Positions 47,512-59,220 of a DNA stretch of 64,000 nucleotides are shown here, piece by piece. This stretch comes from Hyaloscypha bicolor E (lineage: Eukaryota > Ascomycota > Leotiomycetes > Helotiales > Hyaloscyphaceae). The notes beneath the pieces were generated by a model. The model was given only the letters and a program-made list of their open reading frames with translations. It ran no database searches and was not told the DNA's origin. The position numbers were made by a program, and so were the translations under genes. The stretch covers positions 2,206,442 to 2,270,441 of the forward strand of contig NW_020194619.1 of NCBI RefSeq assembly GCF_002865645.1, in the 5' to 3' direction. Positions within the stretch are counted from its first letter, which is position 1. Each line of letters starts with the position of its first letter.

Positions 47512-48631
47512 TCAGCCAGGATGAAGAGTTCGGGTGTTTCTTACAGGAACAAACTGCCGGAGACGCACACCAGCTTCTTTGAAGACTGCTGCTGTCTCCC
47601 CATCCATGCTGTAACTCTGACTATAAACCACCTCGCTGATCCCCACCTGCGTGATTTTGATGCTGCAAGTCAAGCACGGACACGTATCGCAGTAGAGTAT
47701 AGCACCCTCCCTGATGCGTTCCCTGCCAGCTTCCAGCAGCGCATTCTCCTCCGCATGGATACAAAGACATGTCCCCAGACCAACGCCAGAGCCTTGCCCC
47801 TCGTTGCATCGTGGACACCCTCCCTCTCCACAGTTCTTCAGTCCTCTCGGTGTACCGTTGTACCCCGTGCTGATGACCCTCTTCTCTCTGACCAAAACAC
47901 ATCCTACCCGCCGCTTCATACAATTGCTTCGTTGTGCAGCCAGTGATGCCAATTGCATGAAATATTGATCCCAGCTCGGCCGCAACCTATCCTCATTTGT
48001 CAAGTCCAACTTCCCAAGCGTAGCGTAGAGGTGTGCGATATCCGACGAGGTATTGAGGAGACGAATTGTAGCTCGAGAGATGAGAGGGAGGAGGCCGCAT
48101 TCGGGACTGTAGAGGTGCTCGTCTGACTTTAGGAGGAAGTCCTCGAGGCTCATACTTGAGGAGGAGTTCTGGCTCTGGAATCGAGAATGGAATCGTTTCC
48201 ACCGCACACTGACTGGTGCATCGATGCTGACTAGGATAAAGAAGGGTCTGCGCAGGAGCTTGTCGAGTATAGACTCAGTGTGGATGTCTGTGGTGACCCA
48301 TCTTTCACGCCATCGCTTTGTGACAAAGTCCAGCAGGTCCTCTGTGCTTGTGAAAGTGTGCTGCTTGTCTGTGATTGTTCCGTTGATATAGGGGATTATA
48401 CGCGTCGATTTTGGACCTTCTTTCGCGCTTTCATCTGCGCTGCCATTCGAGGACTCGATTGGATCCGTTTTCGCCGAATCTTGCTTGAGGTAAAGGTGTG
48501 TGAAACCGTGGTGCTCAGAGAGGTAATTGGCTACCGTCCGCTTTCCAGCGCAGATTCCTGTGATTTTTTAGCAGAAAATTCACTCGACTTGGGGCGAGAC
48601 TTAGCTCACCTCCACACAGACCGATTAGCAT
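47512..48631 (-). CDS. DCD1: Deoxycytidylate (dCMP) deaminase
   Basis: There are two exons, 48631-48610 and 48557-47512, giving 355 residues. The enzyme converts dCMP to dUMP for thymidylate synthesis. The N-terminal domain begins MLIGLCGGICAGKRTVANYL, a kinase-like P-loop joined across the 52-bp intron. Many fungal Dcd1 proteins carry such a domain before the deaminase, possibly for regulation. The catalytic half has PSWDQYFMQLASLAAQRSNC, VISTGYNGTPRG, the zinc site CIHAEENALLEAG (His ligand, Glu proton shuttle) near residue 270 and CDTCPCLTCSIKI (two Cys ligands) near 298, then VVYSQSY. Its start codon is 62 bp from the first in-frame ATG of the divergent ATG7 model. Confidence 0.95.
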
Positions 48632-48693
48632 TTTGTGGATTCTTTTTCGTCTAGTCAACAATCAACTACAACGTTGACAACAACACCTCCAAT
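48632..48693. promoter_or_regulatory. Very short bidirectional leader/promoter between DCD1 and ATG7
   Basis: 62 bp lie between ATG codons on opposite strands. The interval is CAACA-rich on the plus strand, like fungal 5' leaders, and contains GTCAAC and GTTGAC arms separated by 13 bp. If ATG7 in fact starts at 49100 the shared interval is 468 bp. Confidence 0.5.
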
Positions 48694-51364
48694 ATGGCAT
48701 CATTGGACGAGAAGACGCTGCTCAGAGCTTGGACACGTGCGATTGGAACCCTTGACGAGCTAGCCCTAAAGCGCATTAGACGTGTCTTCCCCTTGCTCTA
48801 CAGGAGTGTGATGGGAATGCCGAAGTTCAACCGGCTGTACCGCACATCGAGCAGCACGTGAGTCTTTCATTGTTCAACCTGGAGGTGGAACAATCCCATG
48901 ACTGTCCAGCGCACACCTTAAGGCACCTGTTCAGTTCAGAGGCTCATGATTCAGACAGGTCCCAGAGATATCCATCTCCAACTCCAACGACTACGACAGC
49001 GCGCGGATTCACACATTGTTTGCTGGCCCTACTGAACTTGCCATCGCCTCTGGTATTGCCGACCTCGACTCTCTCGATTTGCTGCGTACAAATAGGAAGA
49101 TGGCTCTCAAATTTGCTCCCTTTGGCTCAGAGATAGAGCTTCCGTTCTACGATAACTTGTCCCAGTCAAAGATCGATCATGACAAGCTGGACGATTCCGC
49201 ACGCCGAGTCCTGGGCCTGTACGAGCCTCGTGTGACCTTGGCGCCCGATGAGAGTTGTAAAATGATGGTCTTGGGCAACGCTTTGACTAGTGAAGAGTGG
49301 GTGTCAAGCTTCTATTCAAAGTACAAAAGGCTTTGCTGATTTTAAAATAGTGTTCCTGCTGGCCACATCCGTGCTGAAGGGAGTATCAAGAATGTAAATA
49401 CCATCGAGGACTTCAAGAACGCCGACAAGGCACAGTTGCTGAATAGAGCTGCTAAGACGGTCAGTCTATGCATCCGAAACTCCGGACTAGGTTGCTAATC
49501 ATGTGACCAGATCTGGGATGCCATTAATGATGGCACGATCTACTCCATTCAGTCCCTGCTCTCTTCGTTTACAATTCTCTCCTTCGCAAACCTGAAGAAA
49601 TACACTTTCACGTATTGGTTTGCGTTCCCTGCTCTTCATTCCGACCCCATATGGAGGCAGGTCGATGCTCCGGCTCCTGACCAACTGACTGGAAAGGAGA
49701 CTACTTCTCTTGCAGATGAGATCGGCACCTGGAGATACAGCACTGACAGCCGAGAGCATGGCTTCTTCCTGGCCAAGAAAGTTCATCGATCATCTACTGA
49801 AGGCGAGCGCCCCACAACGCCAGGTACGCCTGCCGACGAGCTGGGCTACAAGTGGGTAGTTGGCTCTCTCCGAGAGTTCGAGACCGGTTTCTTCAGCGGG
49901 ATTCCCGAGGAAGATCAATATGTTGCATTCGTCGACCCCTCTACTTATCCCGATAATCCAGGATGGATGCTGCGAAATCTGTTGGTCCTCATCAAGAGAA
50001 GATTCAAGCTCAAGAAAGTCCAAATTCTGTGCTACAGAGATACCCAAGCTCGTCGCCATGAGGCAAGGAGCCGCATCCTCGTTTTGGAGACCCAGGGCGA
50101 AGTTTCAGATGACGATGCGATGCCGAAAGTAACTGGCTGGGAGCGTAATAATGTTGGCAAACTTACCCCGAAAGTCATCAACTTGGCTCAATACCAGGAT
50201 CCCGTCCACTTGGCGGACCAAGCTGTCGACCTGAACTTGAAGCTAATGAAGTGGCGAATCGCACCAGATTTGAACTTGAACAAAATCAAGGACACGAAGT
50301 GTCTTCTCCTGGGTGCAGGTACTCTTGGATCTTACGTCTCTCGTATCCTCATGGGCTGGGGAGTTCGGAAGATTACATTTATCGACAACGGCACCGTTTC
50401 ATTCTCGAACCCAGTTCGTCAGCCGTTATTTGACTTTAAGGACTGCATAAATGGTGGTGCACAGAAGGCCTACAGAGCTGCTGAAGCACTGCAGGAAATT
50501 TACCCAGGAGTCGATAGTCGTGGATTTGTTATGTCTGTTCCTATGCTTGGTCACCCCATCACAGACGAGCAAAACGCCAGACTTGACTTCGAGACCCTTG
50601 AGAAACTGATTGATGAACATGACGCCATCTTCCTCCTCATGGATACCCGCGAGTCTCGATGGCTTCCGACCATGATGGGAAAAGCTAAGAATAAGCTCGT
50701 TCTGAACGCCGCCTTGGGTTTCGATACATATGTTGTCATGAGACACGGTGTATTCCAGAAGGACGAGAAGGCAGCAACTTTGGGTTGTTATTTCTGCAAT
50801 GATGTTGTGGCTCCGGCGGATGTAAATCTCAAAGGCTCCGGTTTCGATTACAATGGCTAACTTCCGTTACAGTCCATTAAAGATCAAACCCTCGATCAAC
50901 AGTGTACAGTCACTCGTCCAGGAGTTGCGCCAATAGCATCTGCTTTGCTTGTTGAAATGTTGACATCCGTTTTACAACACCCAGCTGGTCCTCGCGCTCC
51001 GGCCCCCAAGATGGCTTCCAACCAAGATTCAACAGGACGTGTTGATTATGTACGAGATCCCTTGGATCATCCTCTTGGCCTCGTTCCGCACCAAATTCGT
51101 GGTTTCCTCTCCACATACCAGAACATGATGATCAGTGGTCAATCGTACGATTGTTGCTCAGCATGCTCTCCAAAGATTGTTGATGAGTACCGACGTTCGG
51201 GCTGGGAGTTTATCAAGCGTGCATTAACGGAGGCTGACTACATCAGTGAGCTTAGTGGTCTGGCGGATGTCCAGCGGGCGGCAGATGCTGCGGCAGATGA
51301 TGTTGACTGGGACAGCGAGGAAGGATTGGAAGACGAAGGCGAAGGAGAATTGATTGATGCTTAA
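48694..51364 (+). CDS. ATG7: Autophagy E1-like enzyme ATG7, with possible N-terminal extension
   Basis: The core is certain. ATG7 activates Atg12 and Atg8. It shows [13 protein letters not shown], then [20 protein letters not shown] with FIDNG and NPVRQ (ATP site), CYFCN with CCSACS (zinc), and [10 protein letters not shown] with the catalytic Cys. Exons 48955-49296, 49351-49459, 49511-50821 and 50873-51364 have introns of 51-54 bp. From the ATG at 49100 the product is 702 residues, the normal length. However, the frame stays open upstream to an acceptor at 48954. A GTGAGT donor at 48858 links it, in phase, to an ATG at 48694. That model gives 805 residues with a 103-residue N-terminal extension of unknown nature ([18 protein letters not shown] at its start). 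The extension could be real, leader sequence, or a separate small gene. Confidence 0.93.
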
Positions 51365-51837
51365 CGAGTGAGTGTAACATGAGAGATGAATTTACGGCGG
51401 CGTTTCTGAGGGCGTATAGGGAGTTGTAGGCATGGATGGATATTCGGTTGGAGTAGTTAAGAGGACACATGCAATGGATGATTTCGTACACGACTTCTAG
51501 TTCATTGGGACATGTCTTGTTGCTGGATGGCTCGTAGTCATTACGACACTTACAACTCTCAAATTCTGCACAAACGCTTCGGAAAGTGCTTCCCAATGGA
51601 AACCATGCCTTGCACGTGACTGAGAAGTATCCACACTTGGCTTAGTCGCGTTAGCCACAGGAGGCTTGCCGCTCATCCAAGCTTCTCCAAATGTCAAAAA
51701 ATGTATCAACAGCTCCAAGCTTGATCAATTGCTGTCCACGAGATGACTCCGTATGAAAATCTCATCATCCCCAATCCACTATTACTCTGCTACCACTTTC
51801 CGTCACAGTTCCTGTACATAACATTCTTTTTCCAGCC
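51365..51837. other. Intergenic region upstream of the CIA84-like gene
   Basis: 473 bp between two plus-strand genes, with no further feature seen. Confidence 0.4.
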
Positions 51838-54284
51838 ATGCGCTCCCAACTGACCCGGAGTGTCTTCCGCCGACTCCTCTCGAGCGAAGGCCTCACCTTC
51901 CGCTGCCCATCCCAAGTCTCCCTCCTCCAACGACACCGTCACCATGCCTCAAATCCCCTCCTACGACCTTACCCTCAGCGCACCCTCTTCGGTTTCTCTC
52001 GCAAGCCGCCTCGACAGCCGAAAGATCCTGACCTCGTCCCAGGCTTCAGCAAGATGGTTGACCTCGGCGTCATGAATAATATCCATGCTCGTCCGCCTCC
52101 GGCTCCTGAACTTGTTACTGCTTGGAGGGCGTTCTTTGAGTATAAGAATGCGAGGAAGGAGGCTATCAATAATTTGCAAGCCAAGTATATTATTAGGTTG
52201 TTCAAGCATTTGCAGGGGATTAGGGAGCGGGTGGACGAGGAGGGTAGACTTACCGCTGAAGACCTGAGGAAAGCGAGATTTGCCTTTCTACGTATGCCCA
52301 ACGATAAGAAGGATCTACACAATACGATGGCGAGGGAGATTCACAATGCTTTGAATAGTATTGCGGATCCGGATGCAGATGCGAGCATTGGGGCTAGGAA
52401 ACAACTCATACGGGCTCTGACATTGACCGGAGACTCACTGGAGGCGAGAGATCTTGTGATGGAATTCGAAGCCGAAAGACAAGCAGAGACAAAGGCGGAA
52501 GGGCAGACAAAACCACGTTTAACGCGGGTTAAAGAGTGGAATTTGATACTTGAAGGATTTATGAGGGAAGATAATGAGGAGGAGCTTTTGAGGACTTTTG
52601 AGATGGCGGAACAGCATGGAGTGTTCTACAACCGTGAAAGTCAACGGATTATGACGGGGTTCTATGCATCCAAGGATGATGTTAAGGCAACTAAAGAGTG
52701 GTACACCAAACCCATGCCAAACCCCGGGGTTCCGCTACCGTCAACAATGTCGACTCTTCTGAGATTTTGTATAAGGAATCGTGAATTCGAATGGAGCAGG
52801 ACTATTTTTCGAGGACTATTAGAAATGAATCCGAAAAAAGGGAATTGGGATGTTGTCCTCCAGTGGGCAGCTGGAGCTATGGGGAAGGGCGTCGAGGATG
52901 TGGAACGCATGATTCAAGTCATGATACGACATAACCAGGACAACGAGTCCGTGACACCAGATATAGACACCATCAATGGGCTCGTGGACCTTGCTATGTC
53001 CCTCCAGGACCCGTATCTGGCAGAACGCTACATCGCACTCGGTCTTAAATTGGGGATCCACCCTGATGCCAGGACATTTATTCTTCAGATGAACTATCGT
53101 GTCGATGCGGGAGATCTCACGGGCGCTCAGGCAGCCTATGATGCCCTCCAATCCGAGGAGGTCCTGGACCATGAAGACCTCCCAGCGATCAACAAGTACA
53201 TCCGAGCTCTTTGTGTCTCCAAAATGGACTACTACGGCCGCATCACATCCATCGCTTCCGACTTGGAAGAGCGCAAAAAGAGATTAGAAGCCGACACCGT
53301 CTCCGCTCTCTCCATGATGTATCTCCAACGCGATGAGATAAACGAGCTAAGCGACCTCCTCCAAACTCAAGCCTACCACTACACAGCGGCTGAACGACAA
53401 CGTCTCATCGACGCCTTCATATCTTGCTGCCTCGACCGCAACACAAACACCGTCCGCGCTTGGGAAGCCTACAACATCATGCGGGCAATCCTCGACGAAC
53501 TATCAGTCCCAGAGCGGACTTCTCTCATGAACGAGTTCTTCGCCCGCGGCCGTTGCGACATGGCATGCCACATCTTCGGGCACATGCGCCAACATCCTTT
53601 ACCGGATCGGCGTCCCGTGCTAGATACCTACATCCAGTGTTTCCTCGGCATCGCCTCGTTGGGTGACGGTGAGTATCTGGATATGGTGCACAACATGCTC
53701 AAGATGGACTCCACCGTTGAACCGAACACCAAGCTTTACAACTCACTCATTCTCGCATACACGGAATGCGAGGACGCAGACCGAGCACTGCAGTTTTGGG
53801 AGGATATCACGAATAGTACTGAAGGACCGAGTTATAGGACCCTGGAGATCGTGTTCAGAGCTTGTGGACGCAAGCCGTTTGGTGATAAAATTGCGAGGAG
53901 TATTTGGAATAAGATGAGAGGCATGGAGATCGAGGTTACGAAGGAGGTGTTTGCTGCTTATGTGGGTGCACTTGCCGGACAGGGCAAGTTTGAGGAGGCG
54001 AGGGATATGGTGGGGGTTGGTGAGAAGGAGTTGGGGATTAAGGTCGATTGGAATTTGTGAGTTCCTCTTCTTTTTGGCATGTGACTGAAATTTTGCTGAC
54101 TTGATGTGATAGACTGGGAACATTCTACAACGCCCTCCCGGGGCAGAACAGGAAAGACCTCGTGGAAGAGTGGGCGAAAGAGACGTATTCAGTCGTCTGG
54201 ACCGAGTTGGAAAAACTCGGACAGACGGAACAGAAGGAAGGGCACAGGTTGTTCAACATGCCGAAGCGGGAGATGAAGGCTTGA
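51838..54284 (+). CDS. Mitochondrial PPR-type protein, likely complex I intermediate-associated protein 84 (CIA84)
   Basis: Two exons, 51838-54056 and 54113-54284, give 796 residues. CIA84 in Neurospora is a chaperone-like factor bound to the large membrane-arm intermediate of complex I. The N-terminus is basic and Ser/Arg-rich without acids up to about residue 45, a mitochondrial presequence. FGFSRKPPRQPKDPDLVPGF, then RPPPAPELVTAWRAFFEYK, resembles what I remember of CIA84. The rest is a chain of helix pairs of about 35 residues with PPR spacing, for example WNLILEGFMREDNEEELLRT, STLLRFCIRNREFEWSRTIF, YIQCFLGIASLGDGEYLDMV and YNSLILAYTECEDADRALQF. It could be another mitochondrial PPR protein. 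The 56-bp intron restores NLLGTFYNALPG. Confidence 0.7.
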
Positions 54285-54844
54285 ACTTGAGGTAGAGATA
54301 TGAATAGTTTGTATAATATGGAGCTTATGAACGATATGTAGATGGATTTTGAATATGAAGTATAAAAATTGGATGGTCTGCCAAGGAAAGGTGGGGTGAT
54401 GTGGAGATGGTGGCGTATTCGCACCCGCGCCAGGTACTGTGCGTCCGCCACTCCCGTGTCGTTTTGGCATTTGCGATCCAGCACGCTGGGACAAGTGTCC
54501 CCCATTCGAGGAAAGCATCTCATCCCAGTCCTTCGGTATTTTATGGTCCTTCGGGCAGATGCGTTGGGAAGTGAAGACCGAGGTATCACGCGACATTATA
54601 ACATATGAGCCGATCTTACATACGGGGCATGCCGCAAGTGTACCCCTGGCACGAGTAATCGACCCATAAGATGTATTTTGTTGAAAGTCCCAACAGAAAC
54701 GCCCAGCATTAATTCTGAATATTTCCCCTAAGTTTGTACAAGAACTGCTCTCACTACCAGCTTTTGCGTTTTCTTTCCTCCCACTCTTCCTCTGCTTCAA
54801 TTCTTCTGCCTCCAAGGAGCACATTCACACGCTCTTGATTGAAT
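54285..54844. other. Intergenic region upstream of the desaturase gene
   Basis: 560 bp, promoter and leader of the desaturase. The minus-strand frames crossing it overlap real exons and look like shadows. Confidence 0.4.
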
Positions 54845-56199
54845 ATGGCTTCTCCAACCCAACCCAGGTCAAGTAAAGGCCAAAAACAACCACACATATC
54901 AGAGCAGCCTGTTACGCTGTCGAATTGGTACCGGCACATCGATTGGGTCAACGTCACTTTCGTTGCTGTGATCCCGTTCTTTGGTCTCATTGCCGCTTGC
55001 TCCGCCCCTTTGCAATGGAAGACGGCTGTCTGGACTCTTATTTATTACTTTCTAACCGGACTTGGAATCACTGCTGGTAAGGCTACATCTATGTCTTCAA
55101 CTGGCAGCTAGATGAGACCTAACAAAACCCAGGCTACCACAGACTCTGGTCCCACACCTCCTATAACGCCACGCTCCCCATCCAACTCGGCCTCGCAGCC
55201 CTCGGCGGCGGCGCCATCCAAGGTTCGATCAGATGGTGGTCGCGCAATCACCGCGCCCACCACCGCTACACCGACACGCTTAAAGATCCCTACTCGGTTC
55301 AAAAAGGAATCCTCTACTCACACATGGGCTGGATGGTCCTCAAGCAAGACCCGAAATCCATCGGCCGCGTCGACATCACGGACCTGAACCACGACCCCGT
55401 AGTCATGTTCCAGCACCGCCACTTCGTGTCCGTTGCGCTGGGCATGGCGTTCCTGTTCCCTTGCCTCGTTGCTGGGCTCGGCTGGGGAGACTGGAAAGGT
55501 GGATTGATCTACGCTGGCATCCTGCGCCTTTTTGTGGTACAGCAAGCTACGTTCTGCGTTAATTCCCTCGCGCATTGGATTGGCGACCAACCTTTCGACG
55601 ACCGAAATTCGCCTAGAGACCACGTCTTAACTGCTCTGGTTACTCTTGGAGAAGGATATCATAACTTCCACCACGAGTTCCCTGCTGATTACAGGAATGC
55701 GATTGAATGGCATCAATACGATCCTACCAAATGGTGCATTTGGCTCTGGAAACAGGTCGGCTTAGCATCTAACTTGAAGACGTGTCGGCGTTCCATCATT
55801 GAGAAGGGACGCGTGCAGCAGATGCAGAAGAAGTTGGACCAGGAACGCGCGAAGCTTGATTGGGGGATCCCGCTTGAGGATCTTCCGCTAGTGGAATGGG
55901 ATGGTTTTGTGCAGAGGGCCAAAGATGGTGAGAAGTTGGTGGCGATTGGAGGCGTGGTTCATGATGTGACGGTGTTTATTAAAGATCATCCGGGAGGAAA
56001 GAGTCTGATTTTGGGGAGTGTGGGGAAGGATGCTACGGGCATGTTTAATGGCGGTGTTTATTTGCATTCGAATGCGGCGCATAATTTGTTGGGCACGATG
56101 CGGATTGGGGTGCTGAGGGGTGGGGTGGAGGTTGAGAGTTGGAAAAGGAGACCGGTGAAGGATGAGGTTATTAGTAGTACTTTGTCATATGCTGGTTGA
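54845..56199 (+). CDS. Acyl-CoA delta-9 desaturase (OLE1 type) with C-terminal cytochrome b5 domain
   Basis: There are two exons, 54845-55076 and 55133-56199, giving 432 residues, somewhat shorter than many fungal OLE1 proteins. The ER enzyme makes oleoyl- and palmitoleoyl-CoA using electrons delivered through its own b5 domain. Membrane helices lie at about 35-55 and 60-78 and again near 185-230. Three histidine boxes are visible: HRLWSH (just after the intron), HRAHH and [19 protein letters not shown] and [17 protein letters not shown] are further family motifs. The b5 domain has [12 protein letters not shown] with the first haem His, and HSNAAHNLL with the second. The intron (55077-55132) splits the first His box, [12 protein letters not shown]. 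Confidence 0.95.
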
Positions 56200-56976
56200 G
56201 AAAAAATGTATTTGGATTTCGGTTAGGGAGGTGTTCTATTTGCAAGAGCTTGTTTTTTGGGGGGTGTTCGGGGGAGGGAGGAGTGCAGCGTTGATTCTCG
56301 CTCATGGTTTCGCTAGTACAAATAGATGGATATAAATAGCCAGACTGGAAAATCTACCCCTCCTGTATCTTGGGTTCAGTTCGGCTCTTTTATTTTCATT
56401 TTCGCGCGTGGCAGGGCTTCAAGAGCTACAGTGAGCAATGCTGGACTGAGCAAGAGAGAAGCGGGGGTAGGAAGTATACTCGTGGATACGAGGGTGAATA
56501 AATGTGTGTCAATTCACTTCCCTCTCAAGTCTACTAAAAGAGGAGATTCGTAGAAGGATTATAAGAAATATTCACTAGATTAGTCTAATCCTTGGCCTAA
56601 GACAGAGGTGCGATATGCAACAGAAAAACAAAAACACGTGATTTTCTATAAGTAGCGAATGCAGTGATGAGGTGAATTTTTATTTGAGATGAATGGTGAA
56701 ATAGGGGGGAGATTCTCGCTAATTTTAGAAACCTGCAGGGCTGAGAACTTGGCAACCGCCTGGAGGCTGGGCGCCATCAGCCATGGCACACCTCCGAAAA
56801 CCTGCATCGTCGCCTTTCGATTCCGGAAATCTCGCACATCAAGGCAGACCTATTCCACAAGGCGAAAGCATATCTCCGTGCACATTACGATTGTTGAAGG
56901 GGCAATTGACCTCCAACCCAGAATTGGCCGTTGCCCGCTCAGAGTCGCTCAGCCTTAACTTCCAGCAGCCGGTGCG
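56200..56976. other. Intergenic region upstream of the PLC gene
   Basis: 777 bp of 3' flank and promoter. Short frames at 56326-56553 and 56689-57022 have no domain support. Confidence 0.4.
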
Positions 56977-58728
56977 ATGCCAAGCTCGGATCATCCGATC
57001 ACTTCACGCTTTGCCGCTCTGAATCCCTTCTCTAAGGATGAAGATATCGAAGATGAAAGAGGAGAGACGATCACCGCCAACAGTGTCGCAGGAGGCGGTC
57101 ACGGTGCTCGTGAGACCGGAATCACGAAGAACAAACTGAGAATCAGCCACGCTTTGAAATCATTCCTCGTCGATCAGGGTGCCATATCTTATCAAGACTC
57201 TAGTGCAGATGACTTGACCGGAGCATTACAAACCCTGCTCAACAAGCCTCATATCAATGTACCTCCAAATCTTACGGACAGATCCCATCCACTGCCAGAG
57301 TACTTCATCAGCTCGAGCCACAATACGTACTTGACAGCCCATCAGCTCGTTGGTTCCTCTTCGGCCGAGTCTTACGAAACGGTTCTCACTGCTGGCTCAC
57401 GGTGCGTCGAAATCGATGCCTGGGATAATGACGATGACCCAGAGGAGCCAAAAGTCACGCATGGCTACACCCTCGTGTCCCGCATCAGCTTCCGCTCAGT
57501 TTGCGAGACCATTCGAGACTACTCTGACAAGCAGGTCGCGGAATCGGCCCAACAGGAGGGATTCCAGGCTTCACCGATTCTTTTGTCTCTTGAGAATCAC
57601 TGCAGCGCTCAGGGCCAGCTGCGCCTTGTTCAGATTATGAAGGAGGTCTGGGGTGACCGTCTGCTGAGCGAAGCTGTGAGGCAGGAAGGCCACCAAGAGC
57701 AGGAACATGAAGGCAAGCATGTTCGCCTTGAGGAGCTGGGGTTTAAGATTGTCGTCATTGTCGAACACCACCTCGTTGACGCAGCCGATCAGAAAGAAGA
57801 TGATGATAGTTCAGACGACGAGGATGAGGACGAAAAACGAGCCAGAAAAGCCTACAAGGACCAGAAGAAAGCAGCACCCGCTGCTCTCATCATACCAGAA
57901 CTTGCTGACCTAGGCGTATATGCGCAGTCGGTCAAGCCGAGCGACAACTCGTGGTACGAAGTCGATTCGGGGCTCAAAAATGGTCCTCATCACCACCTCA
58001 TCAATGTCTCGGAGTCTGGATTGTCTTCTCACATGGAAACGGCAAGAGAGAAGATCGGGCGCCACAATGCTCATCATCTCATGCGCGTCTTTCCAAAAGG
58101 AACCCGCATCTCGTCCAAGAATCTCAATCCCGTTCCATTTTGGGGCATCGGTGCGCAAATCTGTGCTCTCAACTGGCAAACTTTCGGAGCAGGCATGCAG
58201 TTGAATGAAGCTCTGTTCAGTGGATCTGATGGATACGTGTTGAAGCCTGCAGCTCTCCGCGCTGGTGGCAACGGCGAGCTGAGCACGGGCAAGATGAAGA
58301 AGTTGCGTCTCCACATCGCCGGCGCATCAGATGTGCCTCTTCCAGACGGCCGTGACCCAGATGAGATCAAGCCGTACGTGAGCTGTCTTCTCGTGCATCC
58401 AAATGACATGGAAAAAGCTCCTGCGAAACGCAAGACGGAACCTTACAAGCACCACAAACTTGGCTTTCTTCACAAGGGAGAGAACCCGCCATCGAATGAT
58501 CCGGTTTGGGACGAGACGCTGGAATGGGAGTTTGAGGATAATGAGTTGGTGTTTTTGAGGTTGCTGGTTAAGAGTGATGATAGCTTTGCTGCGAATCCTA
58601 CGCTTGCTGTTGCAGCTGTGAGGTTGGTGTATGCGGTTGGAGGGTGGACTTTTATTCGCATGTTGGACTTGAGGGGAAGGGAGACAAATTGCTCGTTGCT
58701 TGTAAAGTTCGAGGTCGGGGATGCGTAG
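56977..58728 (+). CDS. Phosphoinositide-specific phospholipase C, delta-like
   Basis: This is a single exon of 583 residues. It cleaves PIP2 to diacylglycerol and IP3. Domain order: a short N-terminal helical region without a clear EF-hand pair, the X half of the TIM barrel from about residue 107, an acidic linker (DDDSSDDEDEDEKRA, about 273-287), the Y half (about 345-410) and a C2 domain (about 443-583). Catalytic residues are present: SSSHNTYLTAHQL (first His), CVEIDAWD (Glu and Asp for calcium) and VTHGYTLVSRI (second His). The Y half has GRHNAHHLMRVFPKGTRISS and FWGIGAQICALNWQTFG. It lacks a PH domain, as expected for a compact fungal paralogue. The start is the first ATG after an upstream stop. 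Confidence 0.95.
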   Translation: MPSSDHPITSRFAALNPFSKDEDIEDERGETITANSVAGGGHGARETGITKNKLRISHALKSFLVDQGAISYQDSSADDLTGALQTLLNKPHINVPPNLTDRSHPLPEYFISSSHNTYLTAHQLVGSSSAESYETVLTAGSRCVEIDAWDNDDDPEEPKVTHGYTLVSRISFRSVCETIRDYSDKQVAESAQQEGFQASPILLSLENHCSAQGQLRLVQIMKEVWGDRLLSEAVRQEGHQEQEHEGKHVRLEELGFKIVVIVEHHLVDAADQKEDDDSSDDEDEDEKRARKAYKDQKKAAPAALIIPELADLGVYAQSVKPSDNSWYEVDSGLKNGPHHHLINVSESGLSSHMETAREKIGRHNAHHLMRVFPKGTRISSKNLNPVPFWGIGAQICALNWQTFGAGMQLNEALFSGSDGYVLKPAALRAGGNGELSTGKMKKLRLHIAGASDVPLPDGRDPDEIKPYVSCLLVHPNDMEKAPAKRKTEPYKHHKLGFLHKGENPPSNDPVWDETLEWEFEDNELVFLRLLVKSDDSFAANPTLAVAAVRLVYAVGGWTFIRMLDLRGRETNCSLLVKFEVGDA

Positions 58729-59220
58729 TCACATTTCAGTTCACTTTCGGCCAAAATTCTCAGATAGGCCTTGGTCAGTTCGAAGTTACATGTCCAAAAA
58801 TAAGGCTGTTTGGTACGGAGATACACTCCTTAGGCTCAGGGGTAGGTTTGCTTTGCTGAGCACTTCAGACAACCACTCCATAGCATCGAATAGCCCACCC
58901 CCCCGGAAAGAATCTACTTCCACTACAGTCAGCACTAGGCGCAATGGGGTCACATCCGAGTTGCACTTAGGGGTGCAGTGTATTCGTACAAACGAAGCCA
59001 ATCACTTGCAAACACCATGTTTATTTGCAAATATTTGGACCTCAAAATCAAGGCTAAGCATTCTACACAGGGAACCTTGGGGACGAAGTTCGAGTGGGGA
59101 ACTAGGGAAGGGAAAAGTCCAAAGATGAGTTTGATGTTATTATGTTCCCTTTCAACGTCCAGAGCAGCCAACCCGTCCTGCACCATTACTTTAAGCCTTT
59201 CTCTTTTCTGAATCAATAAC
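58729..59220. other. Intergenic region upstream of the small secreted protein gene
   Basis: 492 bp, no gene supported. Confidence 0.4.
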
